DNA of 64,000 nt from the NCBI RefSeq assembly GCF_023898315.1, contig NC_064618.1, positions 248,805,076 through 248,869,075 of the forward strand. The letters are read 5' to 3'. The position numbers were made by a program, and so were the translations under genes. Below, one piece after another: positions 1 to 10,439 of this stretch. The notes beneath the pieces were generated by a model. That model was given only the letters and a program-made list of their open reading frames with translations. It did no database searches and was not told the DNA's origin. The stretch's first letter is position 1. The number at the start of each line of letters is the position of its first letter. The DNA is from Schistocerca nitens. Lineage: Eukaryota > Arthropoda > Insecta > Orthoptera > Acrididae.

Positions 1-1165
1 TACGGTTAAATGATGATGGATCCTCTTGGATAACATATTCCAGAAGTAAAATATGTCCGCCATTCAGATCACTGAGTAGGGACTACTCAGGAGGATGTCG
101 TCATCAGGAGAAATAAGGCCAGCTTTCTACGGATTGGAGCATGGCATGTTAGGTCCATTAATCAGGCAGGTGTAACAGGACACCACCTTCTAGCATCACT
201 ATTTTTTTTATAGAAGTAGTCGATACCAGGATTAATCTCGAATATGGGATAGGTGAACATTCTCGGCTGTTTCACTGAAAGAATTTCATTTGATTTTGTA
301 TACGATGTATTATATTTCAGGCTAAAAGGTATAAAAAGAAATTAATTTGTTATACTCTGTGTGTAACGTTGGAATTATTCTTCTTTTAGAAATGTCTGAA
401 ATTATGGAATATCTGGCACACTTAAAATTCATATTATTAATTGCACAATCTAACGTGAATTATTAAATTTATTTCTGGATTCATTTATAAGATAGATATA
501 ATGTGGTAAAGATTCTACTTTTGTCAAGAAAGTTTGCAAACTCTTTTGCTTTGTAAACTCTGTGGAATATTGTGAGTGCCACAGAACATAGTGGTGGGCA
601 TGTCTTGGATGGAATCAGACATGTTTTAGACTGTGTCACTAATAATGTAATTTTTGGTGTGATAGAAGTGCAAATTGTAAAGACAGTGTGATATTGAAAA
701 ATTTGATGAACAATAAAATTCAAGAATAATACAGGCAAATCTTCATCAGTTATTTAGTCGTAAGGAACCTACAATGTTAAAAATAAAAATTTCAGCCACA
801 AGAATGTACCCCTAGGTGCAATAACAGCTGCCATCAACAAGAAGAAAAAATTAAGATAAGTAAAAAGTTTTTCTTTTGTATAATTTACGCCTCTTTAAGC
901 TTTTGAAAATAATGAAGAGACTAAGAGAAATTTAATGGTGATGTGTGGGAGGGTAAGATTACAAAGGTGGGCATCTTCCGGGATCTGTTGACTGATAACG
1001 AAGTTTTGTCTGTTGAAGAAGAAGAAAGGACAATTATTTGTGTATTTGCAGTTTTTATGTGAAAGAACTTCAATCACTGGACGAGAGAAGACCTGAGAGC
1101 TACCCAACAAAGTCAAATCAACAGTGACAAAATATCAACAATGACGGACCGAGTGAACTGAAACA
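1..1165. other. Non-coding stretch, no gene recognised
   Basis: AT-rich sequence. The longest open frames are short, lie in unrelated frames and look like nothing I know. The right part may be the leader of the retroelement remnant that begins near 1240, but I could not find a matching LTR on its other side. Confidence 0.5.
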
Positions 1166-1239
1166 GGACTTCACAAGTACGGCAAGGGACATCAATAAGG
1201 AAAAAGAAAAGTACAAAATATTTGTGAAACTAAATTTTT

Positions 1240-2516
1240 TTGTGGACTCTTGTGAATGCTAGGAAAATGAATAGAGACAAGGGTTGTAGTGATGAAGTGA
1301 AAAATGTAGGACATAGTCTAGACATGTTTGAATCAAGTGAAAGTGTAGTCAGCAAAGAAACAGTTAAATATGGTGTTATGCAGTTGATTTTGGCAAAATT
1401 CTGTGCAGTTAATGATCAGTTAACAGAAATAAAAGCCAATAACAAAAGCAAATTTAGTGCAGTTAATGATCAGTCAACAGAAATACGAACTGAAAACAAT
1501 GATAAAATGGACAGGGTACAATATCAAATAGACCAACTTAGTAATCAGCTTTTGGAGCTAAAAAATGAGTTATCAATGGCTTAAAAAATGTGAATGAAAA
1601 AGTCAATGTATTAGAAAATAAATTTTTTGTTTTGGAAAATGAGTTTGTGGCCTAATCTGCACAACAAATGAAGAATGTTGATGACGCCAGAGTTAAACAG
1701 AAATCCGTAGCAGAAAAAATGGAACAGAACTTTAGTAGTTTAGATCAAAAACTTTTAAATGTTTAAAACAGTATGCTTATCGAAAGTTTTCCATCAACAA
1801 TTTACATCCAGTGGATTTTCCTCACTACTGTAGAGATAATTGTGTCTCAGGCATGAGTGATGACCAAAAGTTTAAATCTGTTAAAATATGTCTTGGAGTT
1901 GAGGCTCTGTCTTGGGTAAATATAAATTTAAGTCAGTGGTAGACATACCAAACTTTTGAAAAAAGTTTTTAAATACATTTTGGTCAGAAGCTGAACAAGG
2001 GAGAATTAAAAGTGAATTTCTGAATGGTCCAAATTAGAGGAATAGAGATGGTACCCTAAAAAAGTTTTGTAAGAATCATCTTAAGAAATTAACACACCTT
2101 GACAAACCATTAGATGAAATGACTGACTGATGCACTCAAAAGGACATTGCCAGAGTGACTGCAGTGGGATTTACTAAATTTACAGACTTGACGATTGCCT
2201 TTAACAATTGTTACAATATGTTGACAGGCTGGATAGGGCAGTAGAAAGAAGCATGTACCATGATAATCGAAATGATAGAGATCACAATGTTAATAACAAC
2301 AGATACAAAGATAATGGTAATTTTTATGAGGGACAAAATGGTAAGAGAGGCAGAAATTTTGAACATAAGCAGAATAGGAACAATGGAGATAACTATGGGC
2401 AATTTAACAGGAAAATCAATGCTAGAGGTAAAACTATTCAGGAAACGGCACTCTCAATGAAGGTCCACAGGTTTGAGTGAGGAAACACAACAAATACAGG
2501 ACCCCCAATTTACACA
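1240..2516 (+). pseudogene. Decayed retroelement gag-like region
   Basis: An open frame at 1240-1584 (114 aa) is rich in Asn, Lys, Glu and Gln, with spaced Leu/Ile that suggest a coiled coil. Reading then passes through stops and frame changes. Around 1950-2160 a frame reads like the capsid part of LTR-retrotransposon Gag, with aromatic 'TFWSEAEQGRIKSEFLNG' and later 'HLDKPLDEMT'. From about 2240 to 2430 follows a very basic Asn/Arg/Gly-rich stretch with no CCHC knuckle, like a nucleocapsid tail. The unit is broken at 2517 by a DNA transposon and continues at 4069. Family-level assignment (LTR retrotransposon, probably Ty3/Gypsy-like) is inference. No full-length product is possible. Confidence 0.55.
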
Positions 2517-2518
2517 TA

Positions 2519-2686
2519 CAGGGTGTTTCAAAAATGACCGGTATATTTGAAACGGCAATAAAAACTAAACGAGCAGCGATAGAAATACACCGTATGTTGC
2601 AATATGCTTGGGACAACAGTACATTTTCAGGCAGACAAACTTTCGAAATTACAGTAGTTACAATTTTCAACAACAGATGGCGCTGC
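2519..2686. repeat. Left terminal inverted repeat, 168 bp
   Basis: It pairs with 3899-4066 in reverse complement over its full length with roughly five or six mismatches, including CAGGGTGTTTC against CAGGGTGTTTA at the tip. Arms this long are unusual for mariner, where about 30 bp is typical. Confidence 0.92.
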
Positions 2687-2699
2687 GGTCTGGGAAACT

Positions 2700-3785
2700 C
2701 TATAGTACGATATTTTCCACATATCCACCATGCGTAGCAATAATATGGCGTAGTCTCTGAATGAAATTACCCGAAACCTTTGACAACGTGTCTGGCGGAA
2801 TGGCTTCACATGCAGATGAGATGTACTGCTTCAGCTGTTCAATTGTTTCTGGATTCTGGCGGTACACCTGGTCTTTCAAGTGTCCCCACAGAAAGAAGTC
2901 ACAGGGGTTCATGTCTGGCGAATAGGGAGGCCAATCCACGCCGCCTCCTGTATGTTTCGGATAGCCCAAAGCAATCACACGATCATCGAAATATTCATTC
3001 AGGAAATTAAAGACGTCGGCCGTGCGATGTGGCCGGGCACCATCTTGCATAAACCACGAGGTGTTCGCAGTGTCGTCTAAGGCAGTTTGTACCACCACAA
3101 ATTCACGAAGAATGTCCAGATAGCGTGATGCAGTAATCGTTTCGGATCTGAAAAATGGGCCAATGATTCCTTTGGAAGGAATGGCGGCCCAGACCAGTAC
3201 TTTTTGAGGATGCAGGGACGATGGGACTGCAACATGGGGCTTTTCAGTTCCCCATATGCGCCAGTTCTGTTTATTGACAAAGCCGTCCAGGTAAAAATAA
3301 GCTTCGTCAGTAAACCAAATGCTGCCCACATGCATATCGCCGCCATCAATCCTGTGCACTATATCGTTAGCGAATGTCTCTCGTGCAGCAATGGTAGCGG
3401 CGCTGAGGGGTTGCCGCGTTTGAATTTTGTATGGATAGAGGTGTAAACTCTGGCGCATGAGACGATACGTGGACGTTGTCGTCATTTGGACCGCAGCTGC
3501 AACACGGCGAACGGAAACCCGAGGCCGCTGTTGGATCACCTGCTGCACTAGCTGCGCGTTGCCCTCTGTGGTTGCCGTACGCGGTCGCACTACCTTTCCA
3601 GCACGTTCATCCGTCACGTTCCCAGTCTGTTGAAATTTTTCAAACAGATCCTTTATTGTATCGCTTTTCGGTCCTTTGGTTACATTAAACCTCCGTTGAA
3701 AACTTCGTCTTGTTGCAACAACACTGTGTTCTAGGCGGTGGAATTCCAACACCAGAAAAATCCTCTGTTCTAAGGAATAAACCAT
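2700..3785 (-). CDS. Transposase of IS630/Tc1/mariner superfamily (DDD)
   Basis: A 361-aa enzyme expected to bind the 168-bp ends and cut and paste the element at TA sites in nuclear DNA. I start at the Met whose codon is 3785-3783, because 'MVYSLEQRIFLVLEFH' is the usual helix-turn-helix opening; the frame is open 26 codons further upstream to 3863. The N-terminal third is a paired DNA-binding region. Catalytic acidic residues are visible in 'WFTDEAYF', 'WFMQDGARPH' and 'SPDMNPCDFFLW'. The second and third are 47 residues apart by my count, longer than the 34 of classic mariner, with a Gly-rich insertion (HTGGGVDW) between them. There are no stops or frameshifts, so it may encode an active protein. 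Similar to proteins often labelled 'Tc3 transposase-like' in insects. Confidence 0.92.
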   Translation of the reverse strand: MVYSLEQRIFLVLEFHRLEHSVVATRRSFQRRFNVTKGPKSDTIKDLFEKFQQTGNVTDERAGKVVRPRTATTEGNAQLVQQVIQQRPRVSVRRVAAAVQMTTTSTYRLMRQSLHLYPYKIQTRQPLSAATIAARETFANDIVHRIDGGDMHVGSIWFTDEAYFYLDGFVNKQNWRIWGTEKPHVAVPSSLHPQKVLVWAAIPSKGIIGPFFRSETITASRYLDILREFVVVQTALDDTANTSWFMQDGARPHRTADVFNFLNEYFDDRVIALGYPKHTGGGVDWPPYSPDMNPCDFFLWGHLKDQVYRQNPETIEQLKQYISSACEAIPPDTLSKVSGNFIQRLRHIIATHGGYVENIVL

Positions 3786-3898
3786 GTTGTCTACAGCACA
3801 CTTGCACATTGTGAACAGCACACGCTTACAGCAGAAAGACGACGTACAGAATGGCGCACCCACAGACTGCGTTGTCTTCTATATCTATCACATCACTT

Positions 3899-4066
3899 GC
3901 AGCGCCATCTGTTGTTGAAAATTGTAACTACTGTAATTTCGAAAGTTTGTAAGCCTGAAAATGTACTGTTGTCCCAAGCATATTGCAACAAACGGTGTAT
4001 TTCTATCACTGCTCGTTTAGTTTTTATTGCCGTTTCAAATATACCGGTCATTTTTTAAACACCCTG
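3899..4066. repeat. Right terminal inverted repeat, 168 bp
   Basis: Reverse complement of 2519-2686. It ends in CACCCTG followed by TA at 4067-4068. Confidence 0.92.
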
Positions 4067-4068
4067 TA

Positions 4069-5130
4069 CAATTAGACAATAATAAGAGTATTAATAATGT
4101 AGCACAGGTATCTGACGTTGAACAGAAAGAACATCAGATTTCTCATCTATGTTTCGATCAAAAGTTTTGGAATACTATTAATCATAGTGATGTAGATACT
4201 AATCACAAACCAGAATGTGAGAGTAGTGAGAATTTTGATGTAGTGTGTACTAATGATTTCTTACCTTGATCAGAAAACTGTTTTTGATGTATGCAAAACA
4301 GGTGATGACTGTATTGGATCTGAATTAGGTGGTATTTTTATGTAGATGTGAATGATAGCTGTGAAATGACTGAGGTTGGTATGTCTGAGACTGGTAGCTT
4401 ATTGCAAATAAATGTAGGTGGTCATCATCATCATCATCATCATCATGCAGACTAATGATCCAAACAGTAAAGGTGAGTTGTCTGTATGCCTACAGAATAA
4501 AGGTGAAAACTTCTTGAAGTTTGTTTGGGATCAGGTTGTTGACAACATATGTAAATGTGCATTCTGGGATATGTTAGCTGTGGTAATTGAAAATTTGTAC
4601 CCAAATTAGTGGAATGAAGTGAAAGAAGGGCTAAGTAGGAAAAGTAATTTTAAAAGTAATATATTTTGTGTTCCTTCCATAATAAGAGATGTTAGTTACG
4701 CTATGGTATTCATTGATTGTGTTAAATCTTTACCTGTCAACATGTGTAACCAAAGTAATGATATGATAGTAGTGATGTTGATAAAACCCTGCAAAAACAG
4801 TGTGGATGTAGAATTTGATGAAATTGATCTCTTAAACGAAGTGTCCAACAACATAGATGATGATTCAGATTTTGGATGTCCTTACATTAAGATTGATCAG
4901 TGGTAAGGGAACTGTTTTATTGATACAGGCAGCCTAATTTGTGTTATATTTGAACAATTTAGAGACAAGATTAAATATAGTAAAAATTTTGTGATAATGC
5001 CCGTTGTAGATTTAAAGATAAGAGAAGCTACAGGTAAGCAAAGCAAGAATGTAAAATGTCAAGTACTGTTAACATTTACAGTATAGAGGACAAGACCTGT
5101 GAATGTGAATGCATAATCATACCTAGTCTA
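4069..5130 (+). pseudogene. Retroelement remnant with retropepsin-like motif
   Basis: Continuation of the remnant interrupted at 2517. Open pieces at 4027-4269, 4418-4609 and 4619-4906 are acidic and Asn/Ser/Cys-rich. The last ends in TAA at 4904-4906 but the same frame runs on into 'GNCFIDTGSLICVIFEQF', in which the DTGS of a retroviral-type aspartic protease is clear (Asp codon 4922-4924). It is followed by 'VVDLKIREATGKQ', like the second half of a retropepsin fold. The reverse transcriptase that should follow is missing or unrecognisable. A short (ATC)n tract lies at 4424-4446. One nonsense codon separates linker from protease, so the unit is dead. Confidence 0.6.
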
Positions 5131-5149
5131 GAAGAAAATATTCACAATG

Positions 5150-5368
5150 TTTGTAGATTTTTAAAACTATATAATTGTGTTTTGTTTGCCATGAATGTAG
5201 TATGTAATATGATGTATTTCAAGAGTTCTGCCTTATCCATTGACTGAGTGTAAATCCATTTGCAGATCCATAAAATTATGTAATTGTGTTTTGTTTGCCT
5301 GGAATTTAGAATGTAAGATGATGTGATTTTTAAAGATCTATCTTACCTACTGACTGAGTTAAAATCTA
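5150..5368 (+). repeat. Imperfect tandem duplication, two units of about 109 bp
   Basis: Unit 1 (about 5150-5258) and unit 2 (about 5259-5368) share landmarks in the same order: TTTG[TC]AGAT, 'AATTGTGTTTTGTTTGCC', 'ATGTAA[TG]ATGATG' and 'CT[GA]ACTGAGT'. A third, weaker partial unit may follow to about 5425. Divergence is substantial, so the duplication is old. Confidence 0.75.
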
Positions 5369-7278
5369 TGATACAATATATAATTATGTGCTGTATTAGA
5401 TTTTTGATTTAGAATTTGATACATATCTGCCATGAGACTAAATCAGATGTTTTTGCAATTCTGAAATGGAACAATGTTCATAATTTGTACTGCAAAGATT
5501 AGGAATAGTATCTAAGCATATCTGTCTGAATTACCTTATTAGTCCATTCTTTTCATTGTATTTAACTCTGTTTATTAATGTTTCATATGTGAACACTTTT
5601 TAATTTCATCTGACATTAATCCCATATAACTGACTTTGAAAAATTACTGAGGGGAACATATCTGGTGTGATGTGAAGAAGGTATTGAACAGCATATTTTG
5701 TACACAAAACAATGTTTCAGGATTTGATGCGATTGCTAGACAGGAAGTTACCTATCTGTTGGAGTGTGTGATGAGAACTCTAAAGAGGAAACTGAAAGAT
5801 GTGGCAGATCCACTCCCACACTGCTGTGTGGCTGTACCCTGCTTGACCAGTCAACTTTCAGAAGATCGTGGGTGCTGGGTAATGTACTCGAGCATCTGTC
5901 GACTGGATCTGTGTTGTGACTGATATTTGTGAATTGTTAGCCACAACTGCTAAAGATAGTGTTATTCAGCACACATGCATATTTTTTTGAAAAATGGGGA
6001 TTGACTTTCCAATGCATTATGTAACTTTAAATCACTATATATTTTATTTTTTATCAATTGTAAATGAATCTTCTAGTTTTTTGTGTACTTAAGTTACTTT
6101 GTATGGAAGACATCTACATGTAAAAACAATATAACAAGACGTACATATGTCTGCTTTCGTACTCTGATTTTGCTTCTCAAGTTACTACATTGTGTCACCA
6201 TTCTCTGATCATCGCAACACTCTCTCTCTCTCTCTCTCTCCCCCTCTCTCAAAGATTTTTTGATAGATGTACTCGGTGTGGTTTGCATTCATCGGTCAAT
6301 CCCCGCATCGTAAACTTAGGGCCTAACATTTTTCCACTATTTTGTTCTTTCAAGACTCAACATATCCTTAAATACTAAGGTTTATGTGACTAGATTGATT
6401 CCTAGTCATGACTGAGGATGTTTTTGCTCGTCTGTACCCACCATTGTGAGTTTTTCGATTTGACTCACTTGTACACTTTAAAGCTCTGAAATTTTTCTCT
6501 TCTGTTTTGAAGATTTTGAAGGTTTGATTGTATGATTGTTAACTTCCAATTTATAATTTTAATAATTCTAGTAATTTACATTGTCTATGTATTTATTTCT
6601 ATAGTTTAGTGGTGTAATGTTGTAGATTTGACATTGTATTATTTGTCTTGTGACAGTATGTTCCACAGATCTGAAAATCTGAATACCATATCCTGATATA
6701 TGTATAGATTGTGACTTGTATAGGAGATATTTTTCATATGTTTTCTGTAATATGTTGTGTATCAGATACTTCTATATGTCTATATTCTATCCTGAGCATC
6801 AGTTTGATTAGCAGTCATTTCTAAACCTTACTTGACTTACATAACACCTATATTGCTGCTCTTCAGAGGTTTGACTTTCAGATAACATGGGCAAGAATAG
6901 TGTCTTAACAGGAAAGTTATCTCTTGCATACAGGAAAAAATAAAATAAGCAAAGAGAAGGAATCAGTAGGAAATGTGTGTCTAATCTGAACCAAGAATCA
7001 ACTGTCCTTAATCCTCTAAATACAGGCAGCCAAAGACAATCATCACAGTACAACAATGAAACAAGCTTAATGATGAATCAAATAATTAAGACACTATACT
7101 TCTGTCACAAAAGTACAAGACAGTTTAATTTTATGTTTCTGCCTAGCATTAGGGAACAATTTGGGAAGCTGTAACATTGTCCACAATAAGAAAATTGTTG
7201 CTCTCATGAAAATATCATTTCTGCCTTCACCTTCTCAATTGTATGGACCTCTAAAAAGCACAAAGTTTTGTTAGTATA
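5369..7278. other. Non-coding stretch with short CT microsatellite
   Basis: AT-rich, no recognised gene. A (CT)n run occupies about 6221-6250. The left part may be the 3' end of the retroelement remnant, but I find no LTR pair or polypurine tract that proves it. Confidence 0.45.
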
Positions 7279-7872
7279 AGGGGCAGTCAAATGAAAATGA
7301 GACCGATGATAAAAAAGTAATTAAACTATATATTATTTCAAAACTAATTACCAAAGCTGTTAATGCATTTATCCCACTGTGAGATAAGACAGTCAATGCC
7401 TTCATGGAGAGATGTTTGTGGTTGCCAACTGAATAATGGTTGTGCTTCTTCATCGAAAGTAAATCAACAGCCATGAAAGTTTTCCTTCAGGGCTCCAAAA
7501 ATATGGAAATTGAGTGAGGAGAGGTTGGGACTGTTTGGAAAATGTGTAAGGGCTTCCCAGTAAAATTTCTGCAGCATAGTCGAAACAACCTTGGCGACAT
7601 GTGGGCAAGTCCTTACACATCCTTTCCCCATGCAATTTCCATATTATTGGAGCCCCGAAGAAAGACATTTGTGATCATCAGTTTGCTTCAGATGAAGAGG
7701 TGCCTGCCTGGGTACAAAAATGGTTCAGTAGGCAACTGAAAACATTTTTCCATGAAGACATTGACTATCTTGTCTCACAGTATCATTGTACTAACAATTA
7801 TGGTGGTTACTTTTTAAATAATCAACAGTTTACTTAATTTTTCCATGTGCCTTGTTTCATTTGACAGCCCCT
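7279..7872. mobile_element. Fold-back element made of two mariner 3' halves
   Basis: The ends read AGGGGCAGTCAAATGAAA and its near inverse (GACAGCCCCT), flanked by TA at 7277-7278 and 7873-7874. The + strand right half (about 7600-7837) encodes a mariner transposase C-terminus: 'SPCNFHI', 'GAPKKDI', 'FFHEDIDYLVSQ'. The - strand of the left half encodes the same C-terminus: 'SLNFHIFGALKE', 'SLHEGIDCLISQWDKCINS'. Both arms therefore derive from the same 3' end of a mariner, joined in opposite orientation. The sequence around 'VVSTMLQKFYWEAL' lies at the junction. Neither arm has an N-terminus, so the element is non-autonomous. Confidence 0.8.
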
Positions 7873-8884
7873 TACAAAAACAGTGAGCTATCCTGTGTAT
7901 AATAGACTAATCGAATACTTTGAGGTTCCAACATCTTGCCCAGTGCAGTACTTCACTGACCAATGCTGGCCACAGATCTTGAGCCACAAGCAACCAAGAA
8001 AACTGTTGCTACAAAATAGTGACTGCTTGAAATGATTTAACGTTTTTGAAAACTTATTATGACAAGGCAACGTCAAGAGAGCCATATACTTATATCTTTG
8101 CCTCATTTCTGTTTCAGATAATGTGGCTTCCTCTTCCTGTGTTCTGAATGACATGTCTAATCTCTCCAACCCCTTCAACCCCTCCCAGCCATTTCCTTCT
8201 TTTTCTACAATGAAAGTATCTGAAAACAAGTAGCACTACCTTAACTTATAAGTAACTTATAAGCTGTACTGAGAGCTGTGCTTCTTACAAACACCGATCA
8301 GCCCATCATTCTCTTTGTGAATTTAATAACAAGAAGAAAGCCAAAGATTGACATTTATTCTTTAATTGGAACCAACCAGGAGTAAGCTTGCAAATGTCAT
8401 ATAGACATGTGACACCATTACCACCTTTTGTCCAAAACAGAAAGCAAAGCTCCTAATTGGTTTAGCTAATGATGCTGTAAAATGTACATAAATGGTACCT
8501 TTACTATTCAATATGCGTCAAAGTTGTTGTGCAAAAATAATCTGGATAAAACTTTACAATATTTTGTTGTCAGGACTATGATGCTATGCAGGGCAATAAC
8601 AGCCATAAAAATTGGAATTATTGCTGACAATATTAACCTAGAAAGAAGCTATCAAATCAATTCTGCATGGGCCTCATTTTGGTAACATGAATCATGATTA
8701 TGTCCCACCTAAAAAAATACAGGCAGGTAACAGCTCAAAATCTCAGTGATCACATCAGGAAGCAGAGCAAATTTGTTTTACATAAGTGCATATAAAAGGA
8801 GGATTTAGACACTATGTACGTACTCCGTAGGAAGAAGAAAGAACAACCCAGTGAAACATTGAATCTAATTGATGAACACAGTTG
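7873..8884. other. Non-coding stretch, no gene recognised
   Basis: Holds a few open frames below 120 codons with no motif that I recognise. No repeat structure was seen. Confidence 0.45.
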
Positions 8885-9960
8885 GGTTAAAGTTATGAGG
8901 GGTGTGAGAAACGTAATGAGATTTGGTTTTTTTTTCCCCCTACCAAAGGTCCCCCCCCCCCCCCCAAAGCAACAATATTGCCCCCTTCAAAGTTGTTCCC
9001 TTCAGGAGCTATACACCAGTGGAGTGAAGACATTGTTCCCAGTCTTGGTAGCAGTGATGAAAGGCTCCAACTGGTAGGGCCTTTAACATGTCGGTCACAC
9101 TCTTCGGAATGTTCTCCAGAATCGCAAAATGATGTCCTTTTAAGACATTTTTCAATTTGGGGAAAAGAAAAAAGTCACCAAGACTCAGATCTGGTGAATA
9201 CGGGAATTTGCAACAACAGGAATGACTTTTGAGGTCAAAAATTCCATGATGAAAGTAGGCACATGTGATAAGGTATTTTAATGATGGAGCATCCACTTGT
9301 CTGTGTATCCAGTTTCACTCGATTCACTCTTTTCCTGAGCATTTCAAGGACATCTTTGTAAAGCACTTGGTTGACAGTTTGTCCTGGAGGAACAAACTCT
9401 GTATGCACGATACCCCTACTGTCAAAAAAGCAAATAATCATTGTTTTGATCTTTGATTTACTCACTCAAGCTTTTCCTGCTCGAGAAGATTTGTACTCAA
9501 AAATCCAGGATTCACCACCTGGCTTACATGAATGAACCATTCATGGTCATTGGCAATCCTCTCAAGAAGATCAATGCACACGTTTCTTCGATTTTCCTTC
9601 AGCTCAGTTGTGAGGTTTTTTGATACCATTTTGGTGTAAACATTTTGTATGTGCAAAAGTTTGGTAAAAATTTTATGTGCAGAACAAGTGTTTAAGTTTA
9701 ACAGGTCACCCATCATCCTTATATTTAAATGTCAGTCCAATCTCAGAAGAGCATGCACACATTCAATGTTTTCATCAATTTCAGAAGTTGAAGGTCTCTC
9801 TGAGTCAGGTTAATCTTCAACATGTTTTCAGCCTTGAAAAAATGATTTGTGCCAGCAAAAAACTTGTGTTTTTGATAAGGAATGTTCCACATAGCCCTGT
9901 TTCAACTTTCGAAAAGTTGCACTAGTGAATTCCCCAAGTTTAACACAAAACTTGCCATAA
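8885..9960 (-). pseudogene. Mariner transposase pseudogene
   Basis: Read on the - strand, fragments in order match a mariner transposase: 'SVKFCVKLGEFTSATF' near 9950, a helix-turn-helix with 'RPSTSEIDENIE', 'MVSKNLTTELKENRR' near 9630, 'FFDSRGIVHTEFVPPGQTVN' near 9420, and 'FPYSPDLSLGDFFLFPKLK' near 9190, ending with 'CYQDWEQCLHS'. The first catalytic Asp region is altered ('VVNPGFLSTN' where GDE-type sequence is expected) and several frameshifts separate the pieces. A poly(C) tract at about 8950-8965 and a T9-C5 run lie in the former 3' end. Terminal repeats were not identified. The gene is dead. Confidence 0.88.
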
Positions 9961-10439
9961 CATTACTCTAAGGTCCACTATTCCATTTTCATAATGCTCA
10001 ACAAAAACACAGCTTCACTGATGGCAGTTTCAAAAATCATGTGATGGCTTTAAGAGCTGAAACTCAGATTGAGCATCTTGAAGGGATTAACACTCTCGTC
10101 TACACAAGTGGAATAACACAGCATTGCCATATCACTCATAGTGTTGTCAGTCTCATTACTTTTCTCACAAACCTCGTACATATTGGAACCCCATTCCAGT
10201 CTGAAATTTGGTTGTGGTGACAAACTGATCTGTAGAGCAGCCTGAGGTCTAGGTTAAGTTGGACGGTAACAGTCTGGTTGAAAGTTCACAAAGCCAATGT
10301 ATGTGAAAGCAGAAAATCTGGTTGTGGTAACAAATTGACCTACAGTAGTGAAGACTAATGCCTATATCTGTGTCATTTTGAAAATGCACGAAGGGGGGGG
10401 GGGGGGGGGAGCTTCCTTATCACCACATGCACAGCTGTC
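9961..10439. other. Non-coding stretch with poly(G) tract
   Basis: No gene seen. A 17-base G run lies at 10393-10409. A short diverged direct repeat with the core TTGGTTGTGG/CTGGTTGTGG followed by ACAAA occurs near 10208 and 10320. Confidence 0.4.

Larger units (their letters stand above)
2519..4066 (-). mobile_element. Tc1/mariner-superfamily DNA transposon, apparently intact
   Basis: The ends read CAGGGTGTTT on both strands and are flanked by TA at 2517-2518 and 4067-4068, the target-site duplication of this superfamily. Both ends carry inverted repeats of 168 bp that differ at only a handful of positions. One uninterrupted transposase frame fills the interior on the - strand. The element sits inside an older retroelement remnant whose two halves (up to 2516 and from 4069) are non-homologous coding stretches of the same type. 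Nearly identical arms and an open frame argue for recent insertion. Confidence 0.93.

Noticed and set aside
4424-4446. CRISPR-like or regulatory ATC repeat
   Set aside because: Plain trinucleotide microsatellite. No spacer structure here or anywhere in the window.
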